From assembly GCA_900550475.1 (NCBI GenBank), contig URSA01000018.1:1-45522 (forward strand): a stretch of 45,522 nucleotides of DNA. Direction: 5' to 3'. Under the pieces are notes generated by a model. The model was not told where the DNA came from. It searched no databases and saw only the letters and a program-made list of their open reading frames with translations. Both the position numbers and the translations under genes were made by a program. The stretch's first letter is position 1. Every line of letters begins with the position of its first letter. This DNA is from an uncultured Lachnospiraceae bacterium (lineage in GTDB: Bacteria > Bacillota > Clostridia > Lachnospirales > Lachnospiraceae). Of this stretch, positions 40,717 to 45,522 are shown piece after piece.

Positions 40717-41958
40717 ATGGCGGATATCAGAAGCTATACGCGGGAGAAAGAAAAGCGTGAGAAGCAGAATAAAATAAAGCAGAGCAGATTGCGGCTGGTG
40801 AAGTCGGAGGATGAAGATTCCTTTCAGGACAAGATCCACCGCCACAGACTGAGCTTCTTTTACAGGATTTTGCTTATGGTGCTGGTGTGCGGCGCATTGG
40901 TGGCACTGGTGGCGGTGCAGTACCGGAACAAGACCTATACGGATTACGAGGTGCTGTCCGACCCCTGCATTGACATTGTGGCGGGGAATACCTCGCTGCG
41001 GCTCGGCTCCAACGTGCTGATCTACAGCAAGGACGGCGCCAGATGTGTGGACACGGCGGGAAATGTGCTCTGGAACCAGACTTACGAGATGCAGAGCCCG
41101 ATCGTGGCGACCTGCGGCAGCGCGGTTGCAATCGGTGATTACAATGGCAGAACGATTTACATACAAAATGCGGAGAAGCAGTTGGGAACCGTCTCCACAA
41201 ATCTCCCCATCCGCAATCTCTGTGTCGCGGCAAACGGCGTGGCTGCGGCAGTTCTGGAGGACACCACCGTCACATGGATCTATGTGTATGATGCGTCGGG
41301 AAATGAACTGGTCAAGTTCCGCACCAGCATGAAGGACACGGGATATCCGGTCTCTGTGAGCCTGTCACCGAACGCGCTTCTGTGTACGGTGTCCTATGTC
41401 TATGTGGATGCCGGAACGTTGAAGTCCAGCGTGGCGTTTTACAATTTTGACGAGTACGGAAAAAACCAGATCGACAATCTGGTGGGCGGCTACGATTATA
41501 CGGACACGCTGGTTCCCTATGTGCGGTTCATCAACAACAGCAGCGCGTTTGCCGTGGGGGACGACAGTATCATGTTTTACGGCGGCGGCCAGAAGCCGGA
41601 GCTTCTGTCCAGATATTTCTTTGAGACGGAGATCCGGGGTGTGTATTACAGCGAGAATTATGTGGGAGTGACATTCTGCAATACCTCCGGCGAAAAGAGA
41701 TACCGGCTTGAAATATACAACAAGAGCGGCGAACGGGTCCGCACACAGGAGTTTGATCTGGATTACACGGATATCCTGTTTGATCGGGATACCTACATCA
41801 TATATAACGGAGAAGAATGTATGGTGATGACCATGGGAGGCGTGGAAAAGTACAACGGCACTTTCAAGAAGGCAGTCAGCCTCATGGTGCCGGGGAGCAC
41901 CGGATATCGGTATACGCTGGTGACACAGGACTCCCTGGACACGATACAGATGAAGTAA
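40717..41958 (+). CDS. DUF5711 membrane-anchored beta-propeller-like protein
   Basis: 413 residues. A charged cytoplasmic head (REKEKREKQNKIKQSRLRL) precedes one transmembrane helix (FFYRILLMVLVCGALVALVAV). A large external part consists of repeated beta strands with recurring spacing (DTAGNVLWNQTY, DYNGRTIYIQNA, DASGNELVKFRT, NKSGERVRTQEF), as in a six- or seven-blade propeller; this matches DUF5711. No catalytic motif is seen. It precedes a CvpA-family gene by 15 bases, so they are co-transcribed. A scaffold role in the envelope is plausible. Confidence 0.85.
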   Translation: MADIRSYTREKEKREKQNKIKQSRLRLVKSEDEDSFQDKIHRHRLSFFYRILLMVLVCGALVALVAVQYRNKTYTDYEVLSDPCIDIVAGNTSLRLGSNVLIYSKDGARCVDTAGNVLWNQTYEMQSPIVATCGSAVAIGDYNGRTIYIQNAEKQLGTVSTNLPIRNLCVAANGVAAAVLEDTTVTWIYVYDASGNELVKFRTSMKDTGYPVSVSLSPNALLCTVSYVYVDAGTLKSSVAFYNFDEYGKNQIDNLVGGYDYTDTLVPYVRFINNSSAFAVGDDSIMFYGGGQKPELLSRYFFETEIRGVYYSENYVGVTFCNTSGEKRYRLEIYNKSGERVRTQEFDLDYTDILFDRDTYIIYNGEECMVMTMGGVEKYNGTFKKAVSLMVPGSTGYRYTLVTQDSLDTIQMK

Positions 41959-41973
41959 GGAGCGGGAATACAG

Positions 41974-42474
41974 ATGAACTGGTTGGTGATTCTGGCGATT
42001 TTAATTCTGGCATGGCGGATCTCGGAGGGCGTGAAAAAGGGCATGGTAAAGGAAATCATCTCCTTTGTTTCCCTGATCGTGTTGAGCCTTGCCGTTGCAC
42101 TTCTGGGAATGGCGCTCAGCAAGTATTTCCAAAAGGATATGATCAGCATGGCGGTGGCGATCATTCTGCTGCTGCTTTTGGGAATCGTACACAGCCTTCT
42201 GGGACTGGTATTTTTCCCTGCAAAGCTGATTGCCAAGCTGCCGTTGGTGCGTTCCCTGAATAAATTTCTGGGGGCGGTGATCGGCATCTTTGAGACGATT
42301 CTGATTATCTGGACGGCTTATTGCATTTTGTATACTTTTGCAACAGATGTGATCTGGGAACAGATTCTGGAATACGTTGCGGGAAGCAGGGTACTCACCT
42401 TCCTGTATGAGCATAACTATCTGCGCTATCTGGTGGATCTGTGCGCTTCCAAGCTTGGCATGCTTCCGCTTTGA
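41974..42474 (+). CDS. CvpA family membrane protein
   Basis: 166 residues with four membrane spans: LVILAILILAWRISEG, IISFVSLIVLSLAVALLGMAL, MISMAVAIILLLLLGIVHSLLG and FLGAVIGIFETILIIWTAYCIL. The segment RSLNKFLGAVIGIF is typical of CvpA, which is named for colicin V production in E. coli but widespread in Firmicutes with an envelope-related role. It follows the DUF5711 gene closely. Confidence 0.88.
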   Translation: MNWLVILAILILAWRISEGVKKGMVKEIISFVSLIVLSLAVALLGMALSKYFQKDMISMAVAIILLLLLGIVHSLLGLVFFPAKLIAKLPLVRSLNKFLGAVIGIFETILIIWTAYCILYTFATDVIWEQILEYVAGSRVLTFLYEHNYLRYLVDLCASKLGMLPL

Positions 42475-42479
42475 GGCGT

Positions 42480-42713
42480 TCACACGATGCGGAAACGGCC
42501 GTCCGTAAGCAGCCACATGGCGCGGAAGAGCTGCGTGATCTGCCGGCAGCCGAAGCCGCGCAGACCGCATTCCTTTGTCGTTAAGATCATAAAAGTGTCG
42601 TTCCACAAGGGCGGAATCAGTGTTCCGTTCACGGTGAGGCGGTAAGGATAGGAAATCTGGTTATTGTTAAGGATGTCCGGGACGTGTATGCCGCCGCGCG
42701 GTATGTGTGACAT
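42480..42713 (-). CDS. Possible 77-residue protein of unknown function
   Basis: MSHIPRGGIHVPDILNNNQI...TDGRFRIV. The codon choice (C/G at third positions, few rare codons) and the residue mix look like a real protein. The tract LTTKECGLRGFGCRQITQLF is orderly. It ends six bases from the CvpA stop, convergent with it. No ribosome binding site is seen before the ATG, which lowers confidence. I do not recognise the family. Confidence 0.4.
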   Translation of the reverse strand: MSHIPRGGIHVPDILNNNQISYPYRLTVNGTLIPPLWNDTFMILTTKECGLRGFGCRQITQLFRAMWLLTDGRFRIV

Positions 42714-42720
42714 AGGAATG

Positions 42721-42750
42721 TTGACAACAAAAAGTCTTTTGGCTTATGAT
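42721..42750 (+). promoter_or_regulatory. Promoter of the MBOAT-SGNH pair
   Basis: Perfect TTGACA (42721-42726) and TATGAT (42745-42750) are 18 bases apart, 45 bases before the MBOAT start. Confidence 0.7.
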
Positions 42751-42794
42751 AAATGCTGTAGTCGCGGAAAATGAGCGGAAAGGGGAATCGGGGT

Positions 42795-44267
42795 ATGCTG
42801 TTTAATTCTACTGTCTTTACAGTGATATTTCTTCCGATGTCCCTTGTAGGCTGGTACGGGCTGCAGCAATGCAAAAGTCCGGTGCCTGCCAAACTGTTTC
42901 TGGTGGGCATGTCCCTGTGGTTCTACGGTTACTACAACCCATGGTATCTTCTGATTCTGGTGGGAAGCCTCGCGGTAAACCACGGCGTCAGTGTTGCACT
43001 TTCCCATGTTTCAAAAAAGAAACTGCGGCGGCTGCTTTTTGTCGTGGGAATTTGCGCAAATATCGGATTGCTCTTCTATTTCAAATATTTCAACTTTTTT
43101 GTGGATAACTGTAATTTCTTTCTGCACACGGACTGGCATGTAGAGAAAATTGCCCTGCCGTTGGGAATCAGCTTTTTTACCTTCCAGCAGATTTCCTATG
43201 TGGTTGACCGGTACAAGGGTGAGGCGCCCTGCTATCCGTTTCTGGACTATGCCTGCTTTGTCACCTTCTTTCCCCAGCTTGTGGCGGGCCCCATTGTGCT
43301 TCACAGCGAAATGATCCCCACCCTCATGGCACGAAAAAACAGAAAACCCGACAGGGAAATGTTTTATGACGGGCTTGCGCTGTTTATTCTGGGATTCGGG
43401 AAAAAGGTGCTGCTTGCGGATGTGCTTGCACTGCTGGTCAATTCCGTGTTTGACGAGATCGGTGTGGTACAGTATTTCCTTGATTTCTGGACGGGCATCA
43501 TTACGGTTCTTTTCTATGGATTTCAGCTTTATTTCGATTTCAGCGGGTACTGTGATATGGCGAGGGGAATCGGAAAAATGTTTGGATTCGAGCTGCCGGT
43601 CAATTTTCATTCGCCCTTTAAGGCGGATTCGGTGACGGACTTCTGGCGCAGGTGGCACATAACGTTGTCCCGCTTTCTGACCACATATGTCTACATTCCG
43701 CTCGGGGGGAACAGAAAAGGAAAGATCCGCCAATACCGAAATCTGCTTCTGGTATTCCTGATCAGCGGCATCTGGCACGGAGCCAACTGGACTTTCGTGG
43801 TGTGGGGGCTCATGCACGGAGTGGCCATTGTGCTTGAGAAGATGTTTCCGAAGCTACGGTTCAGAAGCCATAAGCTGAATGTGCTGCGCACGCAGGTTTT
43901 CTGGCTGCTTACCTTTGTCACATTCCGAAGCAATGACCTTGCGCAGGCGGGCTATTTCTACAGAAATTTATTTACAAAGCCGAAATCGTTTCTGATGCGG
44001 ATAGGCTCCGCTTTACAGATACCGGAGAATTACGCGCTGATCAAGATTCTCACGGCGAAAGCGCCGCAGCTTCTTCCGGCATTTTATTTCCTTATGATCG
44101 GAATCCTTCTTGCCGTCAGCCTGTATTTTGTGTGCGGCTGCGAGGCGGAGGAGTGGATCCGGAAGAGGGCAAGGACAAAGAAGGGAGTCTTTTTGCTTGC
44201 AGTTGTGTTCCTGTGGGCATTTGTTTCCCTCTCTCAGGTGAGCAGCTTCCTGTATTTTAATTTCTGA
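42795..44267 (+). CDS. MBOAT family O-acyltransferase (AlgI/PatA-like)
   Basis: 490 residues from MLFNSTVFTVIFLP; AAAGGGG (42779-42785) sets the start over an in-frame ATG at 42771. Ten or more spans are visible. The family core is QLYFDFSGYCDMARGIGKMFG, DFWRRWHITLSRF and ISGIWHGANW with the invariant catalytic His328. AlgI/DltB/PatA enzymes pass acetyl or other acyl groups across the membrane to a surface polymer. The next gene encodes an SGNH-type partner, the usual two-component arrangement. The acceptor polymer is not identifiable here. Confidence 0.93.
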   Translation: MLFNSTVFTVIFLPMSLVGWYGLQQCKSPVPAKLFLVGMSLWFYGYYNPWYLLILVGSLAVNHGVSVALSHVSKKKLRRLLFVVGICANIGLLFYFKYFNFFVDNCNFFLHTDWHVEKIALPLGISFFTFQQISYVVDRYKGEAPCYPFLDYACFVTFFPQLVAGPIVLHSEMIPTLMARKNRKPDREMFYDGLALFILGFGKKVLLADVLALLVNSVFDEIGVVQYFLDFWTGIITVLFYGFQLYFDFSGYCDMARGIGKMFGFELPVNFHSPFKADSVTDFWRRWHITLSRFLTTYVYIPLGGNRKGKIRQYRNLLLVFLISGIWHGANWTFVVWGLMHGVAIVLEKMFPKLRFRSHKLNVLRTQVFWLLTFVTFRSNDLAQAGYFYRNLFTKPKSFLMRIGSALQIPENYALIKILTAKAPQLLPAFYFLMIGILLAVSLYFVCGCEAEEWIRKRARTKKGVFLLAVVFLWAFVSLSQVSSFLYFNF

Positions 44268-44298
44268 CCGGAAAGAGCATGGCGGGAAAGGACATGGT

Positions 44299-45363
44299 AT
44301 GTTGACGACCCGGAAAGCGTTGAAAAAGTTAATCCTGTGGGTGGCTGCGGGATGCCTGCTGATTGCGGGTGTCACGGTATTGTTCGATCCTTTTTACCAA
44401 TATCACGGCCCGCTTTTCGGCATGCCGGGGGTACTGTTTGAGCGGGAGACGCAGGTGATCGGTTCCATACGGCATTTTGAGTATGACAGTATCCTGCTTG
44501 GCTCCTCTGTGGTGGAGAACTGTGACGGGGACTATCTGGATTCCGTGTACGGTATAAAAACGCTCAAGGCAGTCAAGGGCTCCGGTTCCACTGCAGATCT
44601 TATGTATTATCTGCATGCTGCGCATGAAAAACAGGAGCTTGTGCAGGTGTTCTACGGGCTGGATCTTTTTGCACTGAAAAAGCCCTGTGAGGTCACGGTG
44701 ATTTCCGAGTACAGTCCGTCCTACCTTTATACGGAGACATTTCTGGATGATGGACAGTACCTTTTTAATAAGGATGTCTTGCTGAAAAAGATTCCCATGC
44801 TGCTTGCCTATACCCTACGGAGGCAATATACCGGCGGACATGCCTACGACTGGTCAAAGGGAAAGGAGTTTAGTGCATCCAAGGCGATGGAGGCGTATGC
44901 GGGACCCAATGAGCCCATACCGGAGCAGAGTGACGATTATGACAGGGAGATCATTGCGCAGAACATTGCGCTGATTGCTGATGAGATCGAAAGCCATCCC
45001 GACACGCACTACACGATTTTCTTTCCGCCGTACTCCCTGCTTATGTGGGATGATGTGGTCAGAAAGGGAGAACTGGAAGAATACTGCTACATGCTGGATC
45101 AGGTGCTCGCCCGGCTGACCGGGTTTGCAAACACGGATGTGTACTATTTCCAGACGGAAAAGGAAATTGTATATAATCTGGATCTGTATATGGATAATAT
45201 GCACTACTCGCCGGACATCAACCAATATATGCTCACATGTATGGCGGGGAAGGATGAAAGATATCTGCTGACGGAGGAGGGTTGGCGGGAGGCTTCCGGG
45301 GCGCTCAGACAGATGTGTGAGGAGATCGCCGCGGAGGAGATCTACCGGTATTATCCGCGATGA
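44299..45363 (+). CDS. DltD/AlgJ-like SGNH partner of the acyltransferase
   Basis: 354 residues. One N-terminal span (ILWVAAGCLLIAGVTVL) anchors an external domain. The SGNH motifs are SILLGSSVVEN with candidate nucleophile Ser70, and DNMHYS with D299 and H302 as the Asp-His pair. GSGSTADLMYYL and VFYGLDLFAL follow the DltD pattern. It is 31 bases after the MBOAT gene. Together they should O-acylate a cell-surface polysaccharide or teichoic acid. The Asn of the full SGNH set is not identified. This is a family-level assignment. Confidence 0.85.
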   Translation: MLTTRKALKKLILWVAAGCLLIAGVTVLFDPFYQYHGPLFGMPGVLFERETQVIGSIRHFEYDSILLGSSVVENCDGDYLDSVYGIKTLKAVKGSGSTADLMYYLHAAHEKQELVQVFYGLDLFALKKPCEVTVISEYSPSYLYTETFLDDGQYLFNKDVLLKKIPMLLAYTLRRQYTGGHAYDWSKGKEFSASKAMEAYAGPNEPIPEQSDDYDREIIAQNIALIADEIESHPDTHYTIFFPPYSLLMWDDVVRKGELEEYCYMLDQVLARLTGFANTDVYYFQTEKEIVYNLDLYMDNMHYSPDINQYMLTCMAGKDERYLLTEEGWREASGALRQMCEEIAAEEIYRYYPR

Positions 45364-45396
45364 CCGAAAGAGGGTGCCGATTGACGTGGATAAGTC

Positions 45397-45425
45397 TTGA
45401 CAAGCCGGTAAGGCAATGTTAAAAT
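45397..45425 (+). promoter_or_regulatory. Candidate promoter downstream of the SGNH gene
   Basis: TTGACA (45397-45402) and TAAAAT (45420-45425) are 17 bases apart. The next gene would be beyond the right edge. Confidence 0.6.
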
Positions 45426-45465
45426 AAAAATCCACCGCTGAAAGTGATAGAATCTGTCATGAAAG

Positions 45466-45522
45466 CGGGTGAAAAAAGTCAAAAAACTTTTAAGAAAGTT
45501 GTTGACAAAGGAAGCAACGCAT
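45466..45522 (+). promoter_or_regulatory. rRNA-type promoter upstream half
   Basis: A/T tracts with an AACTTT-TAAG-AAAGTT repeat (45485-45500) precede TTGACA at 45502-45507. The -10 would fall just outside the window. A UP-element-like A/T region directly before a consensus -35 is typical of stable-RNA operons, so an rRNA or tRNA operon probably follows. Confidence 0.5.

Noticed and set aside
1..45522. CRISPR array, prophage or insertion sequence
   Set aside because: No regularly spaced repeats, phage structural genes or transposase genes were seen; the two 36-base tandem repeats are inside protein genes and have no spacers.

Overview
The window reads as a chromosomal segment of a Clostridia-class Bacillota, most likely a gut-type Lachnospiraceae. 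This is an inference from several things seen together: strong AAGGAGG-type ribosome binding sites, a Firmicutes-type large SRP RNA, a T-box leader in front of metG, VanW, DUF624, DUF5711 and DUF6128-like proteins, an orphan MsmX/UgpC-type ATPase, and dense short operons with ATGA start/stop overlaps. It is mostly core chromosome. The only clear mobile-element material is at the left edge.

Layout. Bases 1-386 are the tail of a large serine recombinase of an integrated element. It abuts the 3' remnant of a host gene (about 471-869). From 1003 to 4187 come a B12-type radical SAM protein, a DnaQ-like exonuclease, a convergent small membrane-anchored protein and a 33-residue membrane peptide. From 4247 to 10197 lie a VanW exported protein, an AIR-synthase-like protein, an Lrp regulator, an aminotransferase, TrmL, a DUF308 membrane protein and ribulose-phosphate epimerase. 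A 1160-residue GH2 glycosidase and a calcium-loop protein follow. A YozG-like repressor with an ABC exporter (15189-17347) is read from a promoter nested in a long inverted repeat. metG (17717-19693) is preceded by a T-box leader. Next are a lipase-like hydrolase, a GNAT enzyme, a DUF624 protein, a diguanylate cyclase, the sugar-ABC ATPase, a CdaR-like regulator, and a 250-base stretch with riboswitch-like folding potential upstream of a DUF6128-like gene.

The segment 27318-32968 is read leftward. It holds a PflX-like radical SAM protein, the SRP RNA, a cytidylate-kinase-like protein, a complete polar amino-acid ABC importer (ATPase, lipoprotein, two permeases) and tadA. An NrdG-type activase diverges from tadA. 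An ECF S component sits directly behind a tRNA-Ser(CGA). From 34623 rightward is a housekeeping operon, pfkA-dnaX-ybaB-recR-galM. It is followed by envelope genes: a LysM protein with a cytoplasmic domain, DUF5711 and CvpA. An MBOAT O-acyltransferase with an SGNH/DltD-like partner probably decorates a cell-surface polymer. The right edge carries strong promoter elements resembling an rRNA operon promoter whose gene lies beyond the window.

The most unusual items are noncoding: the structured region and start-codon hairpin at 26083-26334, the nested terminator/promoter/operator at 15091-15154, the amino-acid importer leader at 32372-32453, and two stable RNAs (SRP RNA and tRNA-Ser) that appear to run straight into protein genes. 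No CRISPR array, complete prophage or insertion sequence is visible.
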